64,000 nucleotides of DNA from Pseudoneurospora amorphoporcata (taxonomy: Eukaryota > Ascomycota > Sordariomycetes > Sordariales > Sordariaceae). A program made the position numbers and the translations under genes. Under the pieces are notes generated by a model, which was not told the origin of the DNA, ran no database searches, and saw only the letters and a program-made list of their open reading frames with translations. Numbering within the stretch: the first letter of the stretch is position 1; every line of letters starts with the position of its first letter. Location: assembly GCA_033297205.1 (NCBI GenBank), contig MU859122.1:1-64000 (forward strand), written 5' to 3'. Of the stretch, positions 1 to 11,401 are shown piece by piece.

Positions 1-1
1 G

Positions 2-93
<92 letters not shown>
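1..93. repeat. (GTT)n microsatellite, poly-Asn coding
   Basis: Perfect GTT repeat of 31 units starting at the window edge, so its true length is unknown. Read on the minus strand in the frame of the neighbouring acetyltransferase it is AAC repeated, that is poly-asparagine, directly after residues reading GEKELA. It is therefore coding sequence rather than spacer, provided the gene's frame holds past the edge. Confidence 0.95.
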
Positions 94-898
94 GGCGAGT
101 TCCTTCTCACCAGTATAATACTCCCTAAGAACTCCCTCCAGGTTCCTCGCGATATACTGCAAAAACCCTGACACCACTGCCCTTCCCAGGCCCTTTCCAC
201 GATGCTCCTCAGAAGCAATCATGATGTCGACTTCGCCGATGCATTGGAACCAATTTCCGTCGGCTGGATCTTCCTCCTCGTCGTCGTCGTCGTCGTTGGG
301 GTAGAGGAAGAGATTAACGTCGCCGATCATTTTTGAGGGGGCGTCTATATGGCCGGCTTGTACCGCATGGACGGATGTAGATGGTGAGCTAGAGGTAGGA
401 GTGACGACAGGTTGGCAAATGATAAACGTCAGCTTGTCGTGGTAAGAACGCCATGATTGTTGGTTTTCGTATTCTTCCTCGAGTGTTAAGCGTTCGGAGG
501 CCGTGGCGGCTTGGATTGCCTGGGATGTTTTGTTAGTCTGTGTTTTAATGAGCAGAAGAGGAGGAGAGGAGGGGGGAGCATATATGTATACGGCCATATG
601 GGCCGTGAACAAGCGAAGGTAAGGTCAGGCTATGTCTCCAGCACTCAACTCACCGGGTCTTCCATCCATTGATGATAGGTGGGAACATGTCTGCTCTCGT
701 AGGGGACGAGGAGAGCTCTTGTTGTGGAAACGGCTGTTGATGGGTTCAGTTCGGGTTAGCAATCTGGATAGACTACATGTCGAGGAGGAAGTTATGACGG
801 GAGTCGGGGAGAAGGGACTGGTGTGTGAAAGGCGGGGTGAGAGTGAAATTGCGGGGAGAAAGGAAGAATGTCTTACCGGAAGATTCGTTGAGTTTCAT
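1..898 (-). CDS. NAT9-like N-acetyltransferase (3' end outside window)
   Basis: GNAT-fold acetyltransferase of the N-acetyltransferase 9 family, which uses acetyl-CoA. Three exons are visible: 877-898, 654-733 and 519 to the window edge, joined at GTAAGA...CAG and GTGAGT...CAG sites with the frame kept. The N-terminus reads MKLNESSAVSTTRALLVPYE, then a QWMEDPAIQAATASE segment and LTLEEEYENQQSW, which are the family's hallmark blocks as I know them. The acetyl-CoA loop is visible as EEHRGKGLGRAVV. A stretch of about 60 residues between these blocks is rich in Ser/Thr and contains an Asp/Glu run. The C-terminus runs into at least 31 Asn residues, unusual for this family; the stop codon lies outside. 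Start chosen because MKLNE is the conserved beginning. Confident in family, less so in substrate. Confidence 0.85.
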
Positions 899-1398
899 TG
901 TGACTGATATGCCTTGTGTGAGAGCGGCTTTGAGACGGACAAGGTGGTTAAAATGAGTTGGAATGTGCCTGGTATGAGGAGGAAGTTCGTGGACGAGTCG
1001 TGCGATGTGTTTTGGAATGAACTGAAAGTAACATGATTCGGGTAAAATATCCACCCTCTGAAGCGTACATTTCGTAACGTCTGTCAAGCCCCGTTATAGT
1101 GGTAACATCAACTGCTCTCTTGGCTTGACTCCCCTGGCAAAGTTTCTTGCACCGTTCTTCACATGAAAAAAAAAAAAAAAATAAAAAAAATAAAAAAAAT
1201 AAACATAGCACGCGGTTGACTGAATCAAAATACTTGCACATCTGGGTTCTAGCAGGGTACCTTGAGCTACAAAGAGGCAGACTATAGAACATCCCCTGAG
1301 GACCGGAGAGTTCGCCGATGAGGCCAGACTAGATCAGGCATAACGGAAAAGAACACCCGGCAGGCACATGTTTTGGGATCCGCAAGGTACTGACCTCG
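899..1398. other. Intergenic: acetyltransferase promoter and MSM1 3' region
   Basis: 500 bp between two minus-strand genes. It holds an A-rich tract (about 1167-1203, poly-A interrupted by T) that on the minus strand is a pyrimidine tract upstream of the acetyltransferase. Short open frames here are antisense or untranslated and show no family resemblance. Confidence 0.5.
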
Positions 1399-3389
1399 TT
1401 ACCAGTCTTTTCGTGATGTGGCCTTCTTCTTGCCGGAGCTGTGCTTCTTACCACCATCGGGCCCCATGTCCTCAATGTCGTCCACAACAGGAGGAGGGAA
1501 AATGCCTTCTTTTCCAAATGTCCTGAAAGCAGTGCCATAGGTGCCATCACTGAGTACCTTGGCATGGGAGAACGTCCTTTTATCGTTCTCGACTCCCAAT
1601 AGATCAAGAAGTTGGGCGGCCTTGTCGGGCATGAATGGCTGGAGGAGGATCCCGGCAATTCTTAGACTTTCGCCTGCCGCGAGGATAATCCGGTCGACCA
1701 AGGCCTCGGAGTCAGGCTTCTTGACTACGACCCAGGGCTCCGCGTTGGAGATGAAGGCGTTGGTCTGAGACAGTGGTTAGTAACAAGTTCACAGTGGCGA
1801 AGCAAAAGAAAACCCGTCAACCTACTTGGCCAATAAGGCCCGTGATCTTCTGTAGGGCATGGCTAGGGTTAAGCTGCAGCATTTCATTATCGACAGCCGA
1901 GGCAAGCTTGTCAAGCAGGCTAAGGTGTTCAAGGCAAGAATCGTTAATCCGTTCCCCGTTTGTCTGGAGGGGAGACATGTTTCCATCTGTATAAGACTGG
2001 ACCGCTCTGCGCAAGCTCCACTGCTTGGGTCTTGTTACACGTGCGCTGAGGTTCCCTACGCCGTTTTGCAGGTGCTTCTTGTACTCGACAGTTATCCAGC
2101 CGTTGCTGTAGTCAGCGTCGTTGGCAATGCCGCCGTTGTGGACCAGGTAGAAACGCATGGTATCGATACCAAACCGCTCCATGGCGTAGAATGGGTTCAC
2201 GACGTTGCCAATCGACTTGGACATCTTCTTCTTCTCCATAGTCCAGTGGGCGTGGCTCAGAATCCTCTTGGGCAAGGGAAGATCCAAAGCCAAAAGCAGA
2301 GCAGGCCAGTAGATGCAGTGGAACCGAAGAATATCCTTGCCGATAACATGAACGTCAGCTGGCCAGCCGCCTACGTGCTCCTGTCCTGGAGGCCAGTAGG
2401 GGTAGCCAGCCTTGGTGATATAATTGATGAGGGCGTCAACCCAAACGTATATGGTCTGGCTCTCGTCGTCAGGGACACGAATACCCCAGCTCAAGCGAGA
2501 GACGGGCCGTGAAATCGAGAGATCCTCCAAGTTGTTTGTGACCCAGTCCACGACCTGGTTCATCCGAGTATGGGGGACAATCCAGTCGGGGTTGTTCTTG
2601 TAAAAGTCGAGCAATTGGTCCTTCAGAGCGGTCATGCGGAAGTGGTAGTTCTTTTCCTCGATCCATTCCACCTTGTTTCCAGACTCAGTGGACGCCACAT
2701 AGACCTCGCCCGTGAAGGGGTCCTGCCTCTTCTCAAGTTGGGATTCGGGGTAGAAGCACTCGTCGCTGACGCAGTACCAGCCCTCGTGCTTGGCCTCATA
2801 GATAAGCCCCTTCTCTTTCAGTAGAAGCCAAAAGTGTTTGACAGCCTCGACGTGGTCTTGGTCGGTAGTGCGGATGAATCGGTCGTAGTCGATGAGGCAT
2901 GCGGCAGCCAGTTCCTGGAACTTTGCCGAGTTCAAGTCGCAGAACTGCTTCGGGTCCATATCGTTGGAAATGGCAGCGCGCTGCACCTTTGTTCCGTGCT
3001 CGTCGGTTCCGGTACACAGGATTGCCTGGTTGCCCTTGAGGGTCTGCCAGCGCTTCAGCACATCGGCCAGGACCATGGAGTACATATGGCCGACGTGTGG
3101 CGCTGCGAGGGGTGTTTAGCATGTCGCATGCTCCCGAGCTCGAACATTTGTGGTTGGTCCTTCACGTACAGGCATTGACGTAGAAGATTGGCGTCGTGAC
3201 ATAAAAGGGCTTATTGTCTGGCGTCGTCGTCGTCGTCGCCGTCGATGTCGCGAGGGTTCGTCGAGGAGGAGCTTTGGTCGCGACAAACTGGCTGCGGCAT
3301 GACCGGCAGAACCAGCTGTTCCTCGTCAGGATGCCGGAGGCTTGCCATTTGAAAGTACGGCGGGCTGAGGCCGTTCGGAGGACATCCAT
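1399..3389 (-). CDS. MSM1: Methionyl-tRNA synthetase, mitochondrial
   Basis: Class I aminoacyl-tRNA synthetase charging mitochondrial tRNA-Met. Exons 3170-3389, 1826-3102 and 1399-1764 give 620 residues. Introns are GTACGT...GCAG and GTAGGT...CAG. Residues 1-55 are Arg/Ser/Thr-rich with few acidic residues, as expected of a mitochondrial presequence. YVTTPIFYVNASPHVGHMYS carries the HIGH-type motif (HVGH at about 76-79) and is built across intron 1, which supports that junction. KMSKS is present at about residue 370 (EKKKMSKSIGN), and the tRNA-binding helical domain follows. The last exon (TNAFISNAEPWVVV onward) ends in a Lys/Ser-rich tail. Length is close to the yeast mitochondrial enzyme. 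The bacterial-like form without a long appended domain argues against the cytosolic enzyme. Confidence 0.93.
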
Positions 3390-5223
3390 TGGGCGCAGTC
3401 AGTTCGCCGGGGCGGCGGTCTCTTGTTATGTGGCTGCTGGCGCTGTCCCGTCGCGAAGTGAAGGAAGAAGAGGTTCCCTAAAGTGAAGCTAGGGAAGCGG
3501 CACGCCTATACAGTGGAGGTACGTACCTGACGTGATGCGGGGGAGAAGCACCAGGGAGCAGGACAGTCCGCAAGGTCCCCATATCCATGTAACCGAACAA
3601 TCGCCCCATTATATGCACCTACAAGTCGCAAAAGAGGCAGGCTTCGTCCTGTTTTACAGAAGCACTTCAACTCTTCTTCAACATGTGACTGCAGGCAACC
3701 CAAAGTCAATCCAGCGACTTGGTTATGCGAGATATGGACATCGATGTATGGACAACCCAAAGAGATGATAGAAGCGCCGAAAATGGCTGCATCATGATCT
3801 GGGCTTCCACAAGACAACTCTCCAGAGTCCAGTCGAGTGACGCTCTCTGGAATGTCGTACGAGATGGCTCCTCTTGTTCTTCTCCATTTCACTCTAGGGT
3901 TCGTCCTATTTGTTCAGACGGTGTTCATCCGAAGTCAAGTCGACTCTCAACAACCGTGGAAGAGGTTGGTAGTCGGACGAGGGATTCACACCCGACAAAA
4001 GCTGAATGGTTAAAGCCGGGCTTTTCTTGTTGGATGGTGTTGAAGTCCAACGCAACATTTGGTCCCGCTGATGTCGCATCCCGTGCTTTGGGAGAGTCGG
4101 GGCCTGACTCAAAGGGAGATCGGCTGCCCCCAATGCGGTTATTGTCATACTCATAGTACCTCACTAACATACTGGCAGTTGACCCTGTTTGTTTCTTCGT
4201 TTTCTTCAACAAGAACAACCACCACGTAAAAAAGGTCAGGACGAGAGAACTAACGGGTTTAAATGGCCCGAATATGAGGCAAGGGACAAGACAAACTTGA
4301 TGTCAATCACATCTTCGGTCACTTTCTCACATTTGCAACCACACCAGAATCCCCTTCATTAGCGCCAGGCCTCCCGCCATCCCTGCCTACCTCTATGGAC
4401 CCCGGGCGCCAACAACCAGTTTTGTGCCTTGAGCTTACGTGTGTTAGTGAGGTACGTATAATCATACCCCTCATTCCGGCCATTCCATCCTTGGGATTTC
4501 AGGTTCCTCAAGCATGTCATGCCCGGCCCAACAACCTCACTCGCTCAACACCTCGTGACGGTAGCTGAGGCTTATACCGAGCCCTGTCTCTTCTCAATAC
4601 ATTGTGCCTCTCTCTCCCTTCCATTCATTCCTCCAAGATATCTGGCTGGACAAACGCATTTGGCCCTAATACCGCGCCTCTCAACTTGATTGAACACCTG
4701 ACGCCAACATCAACGTTTTACCTGACATCACATACCAACAACCGCCATTGGCCATTCTTCCCGTCCCTGAGTTTATGCTGCAGCCCGAGGTTAACTGCGG
4801 AAGATTGTGAAGAATCATAGAGAACCAGAGCAGCTGAATCGACTCATCGGGATCCGGAACCGCCCCCACCCCCCCCCTCCTCCGTCTACGTACTTTTGAT
4901 AACTGGTCCTCACTGTTGCTCACTGTTGCTCAACGCCAGTACTGTACCCCAGCACCTGTGTATTCCAAGCGACGAGTATCTCCTTCGAATCAGAAAAGAA
5001 GCTGTGCTACAGTTCGTACGTGTCTCGTTCGCCCAGTATCAACTGATATCGGCAGAAGCCCTCCCGAGTCTTCAACCCTTCTTTTCGCTTCTGGGAGCCC
5101 TCGAGGCCGCTTGTGTGCTGCAACCCCTTACCAGCACATCCTCCAAACACCAAGCAGGTGTATCGTGATATGAGATATATTCACAATCTGTTGACCGAAT
5201 CACACACTTGGTGACCTCTAACC
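3390..5223. other. Divergent intergenic region
   Basis: 1.8 kb between the divergently transcribed MSM1 and the gene starting at 5224, so it holds both promoters. The last about 500 bp before 5224 are pyrimidine-rich, with a run of C at about 4866-4878, typical of fungal leaders. Open frames of 80-145 codons occur on both strands around 3.5-4.2 kb but overlap one another and show no motif or recognisable family. No RNA gene was seen. Confidence 0.5.
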
Positions 5224-8200
5224 ATGGTTGGGATGGACGCTATCAGCGCGCTCCTTGAGACGGGGTCGTGGAGGACCTCGCGCTCAAAGAGCCAGAACCC
5301 GTGAGTCAGTCCAGACGCCCAAACATCAACTTGGGTCGTATGCTGATCTTCTTGGACTCTCAGCTACTCTCGAACTCCCCGCCGCACTGATCCCCTCTCT
5401 GAGTTGGATATTCATGTTAATAAGCCCTCGGAAACACGACGACGCACCCCGCGATTGCCTCCGCCTACTGTCGAAGACGAGGCAGAGTCTCTAGCTAAGG
5501 AACATGGAAGTCCGTCGGTTATTAGCTCTTATGAGGATGAACCTCCCAACCGCGGGGAAATTAACCAGGAAATACTTATGGAGCCGGTTTTGGAACATAA
5601 TCCAGAGCGTCGCTTTGTAGTTGTCACGGGCCCAGGTGCTGGAAAAGAGGGCGAACCAGCACCTAGCATTGTTGGGACAACACCACCCACCACCCAGAAA
5701 GAGGAGACCAATGGCTGCAAAAAGTTTGTTCTTGTTCCTTCTGATGAGACCAAAGATGGAGGAGACAAGCAAGAGGAAAAGAAGGTATCGGAACTCGGGA
5801 AGCGAAAGAGCCACCAGGATCTGCCACGGTTGGATACCCACGTTCAAGAACCAGACACCAAGGACGCTTTTATTGAACCACCGAAGGACCGACAAACCCC
5901 AGAGAAGACCCCTGTCTATCAGGAGGATGACAAAGCGGCCCGAATCAAACGATCAAGCAGCCGCAGGCGCCCAGAAGCATATGCTGACGAAGAGGACACC
6001 AAGAAAGCGTCCTTGAAGCGAGCAAGCAGTCGTCGGCGCCCAGAAATATCTCCTGACGACCAAGACTCTGCGGAGACTTCGATCAAGCTATCAAGCAGCC
6101 GGAGGTACAAAGAGCGGCCTGCTGAGCAGGATGCTAAGGAGTCCACTATCAAGCGATCAAGCAGTCGAAAACCCCGAAATCGACCACTTCACGACTCCGA
6201 GATCACCGCTGATTCTCCTGACACTGTGAACCCAGGAGAAAGCGACTTTTCTGCTAGCGTCGTCACTGAAACGGCGGGTGGTAGGGAGCGTGCGTATTAT
6301 GACTTGAGCCAAGCAGCTGACGGGCTTTCCCATCGTCGCTCGAAATCCAAGCATGGTGCTCGAATCACCCCGTCAAACAGCAGGCAGACATACCATTTGT
6401 CTCCTCCACAAACACCAGGCCGACCGCGTCACGAGCGCATGGCCTCAACACCTGACATGTCCCGAATCGATTCCAGATCCCTTGAGCTGGAAGGACCTGG
6501 AATAGCTCCGCTATCTATGTACCGCTATAATGACGCGGATGATGCCATGACGTTCATGGTACAAGAAGACGCCGTCCCCGATCACGATCTAACTAGGAAG
6601 TCTCCACCGCCGAGGACAAGCCGCAAAGGAAGCCCGCCTCCGTATCCTGCGGCTGCGGAACGGAAGAGGATGCCAAGTCAGGCTGCTATTAACAGGAGGC
6701 GTCGCAACTCCATGGCTGCCCCTCGTGACCGCAGAGACTATCCAATCGATGTCGATCCTCGTTACCATCAGTTAGACCACCAGGAACAGCCCCAACCGTT
6801 TTGCCCAGCGGTCGAAGAAGACGCCTCACTGATGGCCCTTAGACATCGTTTGGGTTCAGTGGATATTGGTTCGGAGTCCCAGGATTTGGTACCTCATCCT
6901 TCCGCCCTTGCATTAAGGCAGCAGGACCAGTTCTCGGAGGCGAGTGATCCAGGAAGCTCGAGGAGCGCTACATTCTCGGCCGAGGGAGATTACAGGAGGG
7001 GAAGGGCCGGTGGTACCTACTCCTTGACATCTTCCCCTCCCAACGGTAGATTGGTACACCGGAAAGAAGATGAGAGCAGTCCGAGGACTAGGCGGCGGGC
7101 TCGTTCACGGACGATGGGTACGAACCCCTATTCCAACAGCTCTCCAATTTTGCCCGTGTCGGGTCATCAATCTACGAATGGGGGTATGCCGCTTGCAAAA
7201 GTCTCTTCGCCATTGGCATCCCCATCCCTTACACGACAAGAGCTGGTGAGCACCAGACCATCAGCATCTTTCTGGGATCCGAATCCATTCGAGCCAGCGG
7301 GCCGTAGAGCTCCAGGCGCCAGGCCGATTCTTTCCTTCCGGAGTTATTCAGAGGAGGTAGAACAAGGGCTCACAGCTCCTCTCCCCATCTGTCCTTGGGC
7401 GGTTCCTGGTTTACCTTACAGTAGAAACCCAGGAGACCGCTTCTGGACTCTTCGCGGGGCCGAGAATTTTTTGGTTTGCCCTCGTTGTCACTCAGAGCTC
7501 TTTGCGAACAGCCAATTTAGGCACGAATTCGTCGCGATTTCCTTACGACCCGACCAGCATGTTTTGTGTGACATTGGCTCCTCATTCTGGTACCGCATGG
7601 CATATCTCATGACACTCAAGCAGCGCTTGCCAGACCTGCAACTCGTGCGAAATGTAGCGGCGGTTTCAGGGCGCAATCCCCCCTGCAGTGGACCTCAAGA
7701 GACATCCCGCAAATGGCACGGAATGTGGGATCCGTATAAAGGAGACTTTGTGCCCCTTTTCGAAGTCTGCGTGGGCTGCGCGAAGATGTTGGAGGCAGTG
7801 TTACCGAACTTGGCCAATACGCTATATCAAATCAGCCCAGAGCCATTCACAACATATTGTCAACTTCACTACGCACCTGGAAGGAAGCGCTTCATGGACT
7901 ACTGGGATCTTTTGGAGGCGACTTCGGATATCGCACTCAGCCACCAAACCGAACCCGACATCCGTGGGCTCGCAAGCGGGCTTCGCCGAATCGCTAGGGT
8001 TAAAGAGTGCCCGCCGTGCCCAAAAGATCAGGCGCTCGTCGGCGCGTATTGGCATGTCATGCAATTTTTGCCAGACTTTACGGTGTGCGAGGAATGCTAC
8101 AGGGAAGTGGTCAAGCCCATGCTTGACGCCAACGATCGCAGAAGCGATATCCCTTGGAACTTCATCCCCGAGAGACTTGTGTCCAAGCCGATAGCCTCTT

Positions 8201-8328
8201 GTCAGCTCTCCAGCGAACAGATGCGGGAAGAGTTCCGCGAGGCATGCCGACTCAATGATTATGGCTACCTTGAGGGCAAATATATTGAGAGGATGGGGAC
8301 TCTACTGTCGCCTGTGGCTAGGTGGTAG
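5224..8328 (+). CDS. Ser/Arg-rich conserved fungal protein, unknown function
   Basis: Two exons (5224-5300, 5364-8328) joined by a 63-bp intron (GTGAGT...CAG) give 1013 residues; the ATG at 5224 is in frame through the junction NPYSRTPRR. The N-terminal two thirds are low complexity and highly charged. At about residues 215-300 lie four imperfect tandem units built on KRSSSRRRPE followed by an acidic linker. The C-terminal 320 residues look folded and begin near CPWAVPGLPYSRNPGDRFW. They contain Cys pairs CPRC, CVGC, CPPC and CEEC that could bind zinc, and a YWDLLE segment. I do not recognise a named domain; such proteins occur widely in Sordariomycetes as hypothetical proteins. Nuclear or RNA-related roles would be a guess from the RS-like repeats alone. 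Confidence 0.85.
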
Positions 8329-8581
8329 GGGCAGGGTTTACCGCGGCGAGGCTAGGGTTCCAGGGAGAAGAATAGACAAAGCCGTTTTCTTACTGGGATG
8401 ATTCTATGTTAAATATGCGGTAGGGTTGAGTACGTAAGAGGTCTATAATATGGCACTGCTCGAATACAGATGAGCGAGAGCGGAAAAATAACGATGAGAT
8501 TTGCCGGAGGATACCATGGGGTCAATCTCACAAGGCGTTAGAGGATAGGTTGGACATAGAGGTCGGTGGATATAAAAAGAA
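8329..8581. other. 3' flank and left flank of transposon
   Basis: Noncoding sequence after the stop at 8328. Its last eight bases (8574-8581, AAAAAGAA) are the left copy of the target site duplication of the neighbouring element. Confidence 0.6.
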
Positions 8582-8659
8582 GAGAAGCGCTACTCGCACG
8601 TTGGCAAAACTCTACTCGCACGTGGATCCACATTTTTTTCCCATACATAACCCGAACCC
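8582..8659 (+). repeat. Left terminal inverted repeat of the transposon
   Basis: 78 bp; reverse complement of 9254-9332 apart from three versus four C after the T7 run. Contains two ACTCGCACGT units. Confidence 0.93.
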
Positions 8660-9120
8660 GCTCGAAGTCTGCCATAGCTGATGTATTCTTTCATAAATTT
8701 CGCCAAGCACATCTGGGCATTTCAATCTTTCAAGGTTGCCATGCTATGCCAAGCCCAGATTCTAGACTGCAGCGTACGCACTCCTAGATTTGTACCCAGA
8801 TCCAGTTCTTACAGGGCATTTATATAGCGGTCTTACAGGGCACTTAGCGGCACGGTCGCATGCGCCCGTCGGCTAAGTCACTACATCGGTCATCTACATC
8901 GCAATTAGCTAGGGAAACGCATAGAAAAATGATGGATCATTCTATACTATGGACAGATGCTAGCGCTTTGTTTACTTAATAATATCTAATAATGCGCAAC
9001 GTAGTAGATTGAAGGATTATAATGTGATGATGCATGCGATGGTGGTTTGGTAAAGGAAGTAGTGCGATAAGGCACTAGTGCTGGTGCTAGAAAATCACGA
9101 GTTAGACTGCTCAGTCTGGG

Positions 9121-9142
9121 CTGGTCTGGGCGCCCAGACCAG
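9121..9142. repeat. Perfect 22-bp palindrome inside the transposon
   Basis: Half-site CTGGTCTGGGC followed directly by its reverse complement, with no spacer. It lies in the right half of the element, outside the TIRs. Confidence 0.9.
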
Positions 9143-9253
9143 GGTGGCCAGTGCAGTACGACTGCAGGGGTCTGAACGTGTACTGGGCTGAAATCTGGGA
9201 GCTTGGCGGGCACGGTACAACCTAGATGGGTGTGGGACCATAGCAGGTCGCCA

Positions 9254-9332
9254 GGGTTCGGGTTATGTATGGGGAAAAAAATGTGGATCCACGTGCGAGT
9301 AGAGTTTTGCCAACGTGCGAGTAGCGCTTCTC
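9254..9332 (-). repeat. Right terminal inverted repeat of the transposon
   Basis: 79 bp; pairs with 8582-8659. It is followed directly by the right target duplication at 9333-9340. Confidence 0.93.
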
Positions 9333-9803
9333 AAAAAGAAAGAGCATTTGTCAAAATCAAAGGCGCTTATGAGAACTATAAGTGTCGATACTTGTCTGGC
9401 CTTTAAATCTAACATCCGGATTGATCACGCAGTCTTGGTAACCAAAATCTACCCCGGATTTTCCTCCGGGCCAAGCGAGACGGCACGCCATATGATTACG
9501 GCATATCAGCCGAACAGCAAATACTGGTGGAAATATTACATTAGGCAGATCATCGCCGTAGGAACTGGATCAGCCGGTCGTGTTTACGACCTCAATATCC
9601 AGCCTCCTGGTCTGTGTAATCATCTCCTGCAAACATTCAAGAAAGTAACACAGAAGAAAAGGCACCATGTCGTTACAAAATGATTTAGAGAAGCAAGACA
9701 AACATGCAAATAGGTCTTTTCAAATACAAGAAGACTCAGTTCGTCAACCGAACTCGAGAACTCACCAGAATATTCCCTGTCACTCGTAATCACACACAGC
9801 AAG
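9333..9803. other. Right flank of transposon and GH28 relic upstream region
   Basis: Noncoding 471 bp beginning with the right target duplication. Short frames here have no recognisable motif. Confidence 0.5.
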
Positions 9804-11401
9804 ATGCGTCATCCTACCTCAACCTACCTGTCCCTCGCACTCCTCACCATCACCGCCTCAGCCGCTGTAGTCAAAGAGGGCTCAACCTGCATCGTCACAC
9901 CCACCCAAGCCGCTTCCGTAAAGAAAAGCATCGTTGATCTCACACCTCCTTCAAAGCGAGAGATGGATGACCCATCATCAGTATGGGAAGACGACGACCC
10001 CTACGTCCATCCCGCCCCCGGCTCACCCGGTGCTCTCAACCATTTCCCCCGTCCCGCACCCTCAAAGGGCAGTAGCAGCGTACCCCCAACCTTTGCCGTA
10101 CAGCAGCAGCAGCAGCAGCATAAGCGAAGTGGAAGTGACTTTGGAGGACTCGAAGGTGACCCCGATGCCGATCTGCTGGAAGAAGGAGATGACAACGAAT
10201 GTGACCCCAACCACGAGAAACGCCAATCCAGCCAACCCGACGATACCCCCTCAAATCGTCTCCGCCTTCCACTCTTGCTCGCGCAACTCCCTCATCATCT
10301 TCCAACCAGGCGTCTACCACATCCGCCAGGTGATGAACACCACCGACCTGCTTAACGTACTTAACCATCCACATCCGGGGCACCTTTTTATGGAGCGCCG
10401 ACAACCTGTCGTATTGGACCTCGCGCTCTTATTCAGTGACCTACGCGGGGCGGTCAACCGCCTGGTTGTTGGGGGGTAAGGACGTTAGCATGCTTTGCTT
10501 CCGCGGTTCTCCTACGTCGGAAGGTAGTGCGTTGTTTGACGGCCAAGGCCAGATCTGGATCGACCAAAACCGCAACAACGCGAACCGGCAAGGGAGACCG
10601 ATATCCTTGACCATCTGGAAGGGGGAAAATATATGGGTGGATGGGATTACTTGGAGACAAAGCCAGTTTTGGCATACATATGTTGCGCACAGCCGGACTG
10701 TGACGATGACGAATTTGGATATGAATAGTACTTCCAATAGCAAGTGGAAGGCGGTTAATACTGATGAAGTTAATACGTGGAATTCGAGGGGGGTGAGGAT
10801 TGGAAATTGGACTGTGACGGGTGGGGATGTGAGTAGTATATTTCTTTCAAGTGGTGGCTTGTTTACTTGGTGGTTTTACCCCTGAAGATCTTGGGGGTAG
10901 GTTGGAAAGGGGTCGTTGGCATCTTGCCTTTCCAAATCATGAACATACGAGGAACTGAGGTCAGAGGCTAACCTACACTTTGAGAATGTCAACCAACCTA
11001 TATACGTTACCTCTTGTATCTGTACGTGTCCTGCCTCACTCATTCCTTTCTTTTTCCCTTCGCTTCCCACTCTTTCCAGCCCTTTCCAACCAACCGTCTA
11101 ACCCCTGGACAACACAAACAGACTCCTACTCAAACTGCGACTCCTCCCGCATCCCCATCACCGGCATTCGCTGGGAAACATGACGGGAACGGCTCGATTT
11201 AACGTGGCTGCGGGCCTCCATTGCAGCGCCGCGGCACCCTGTGATAACCTCAAGTTCTCGGGGGTTGATATCAAGCCGCTGAAGGGGGGAAACATCAAGA
11301 CGCTGTGCTCGAATATCAACAACCAGGCGTCGTCGGGATTGGCGTGCACGTGGCCGTGTCCGGGGAGTCATCAGTTGTCGGGGAATGTTTGCTGGTGTTA
11401 A
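9804..11401 (+). pseudogene. Decayed GH28 polygalacturonase-family gene
   Basis: GH28 enzymes hydrolyse pectic polysaccharides outside the cell. A signal peptide is present (MRHPTSTYLSLALLTITAS). GH28-like blocks follow in three frames: QIVSAFHSCSRNSLIIFQPG, then RGTFLWSADNLSYWTSRSYS and YAGRSTAWLLGG, GITWRQSQFWHTY, VNTDEVNTWNSRGV, and finally FNVAAGLHCSAAAPCDNL and TLCSNINNQASSGLAC. Frame changes are needed at about 10246-10250 (five C where four would keep frame), at about 10361-10366 and at about 11178-11182. After NWTVTGGD at a GTGAGT site the DD, GHG and RIK catalytic blocks are absent; homology resumes only at about 10970 (FENVNQPIYVTSC). An Asp/Glu/Gln-rich insert of about 100 residues separates signal peptide and catalytic start. 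Cryptic tiny introns could explain single shifts, but not the missing active site. Confidence 0.75.

Larger units (their letters stand above)
8582..9332. mobile_element. Non-autonomous TIR DNA transposon (MITE-like), 751 bp
   Basis: Bounded by near-perfect inverted repeats: left 8582-8659 and right 9254-9332 match over about 78 bp with only a one-base difference in a C run. Outer ends read GAGAAGCGCTACTCGCACGT. Each arm holds two copies of ACTCGCACGT spaced by about 20 bp, resembling subterminal transposase-binding repeats. Immediately outside, AAAAAGAA is present on both sides (8574-8581 and 9333-9340), an exact 8-bp target site duplication. The interior has no credible transposase frame. 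An 8-bp duplication is typical of hAT and related superfamilies, but the long TIR and lack of a CA-type end leave the superfamily open. The intact duplication and matching arms suggest fairly recent insertion. Confidence 0.92.

Noticed and set aside
1859..2512. Plus-strand frame opposite the methionyl-tRNA synthetase
   Set aside because: Pure antisense shadow of the synthetase, whose motifs are unmistakable.
9315..9683. Plus-strand frame of 122 codons starting within the right TIR
   Set aside because: Begins in the transposon end and runs into flanking DNA; not a transposase and not conserved-looking.
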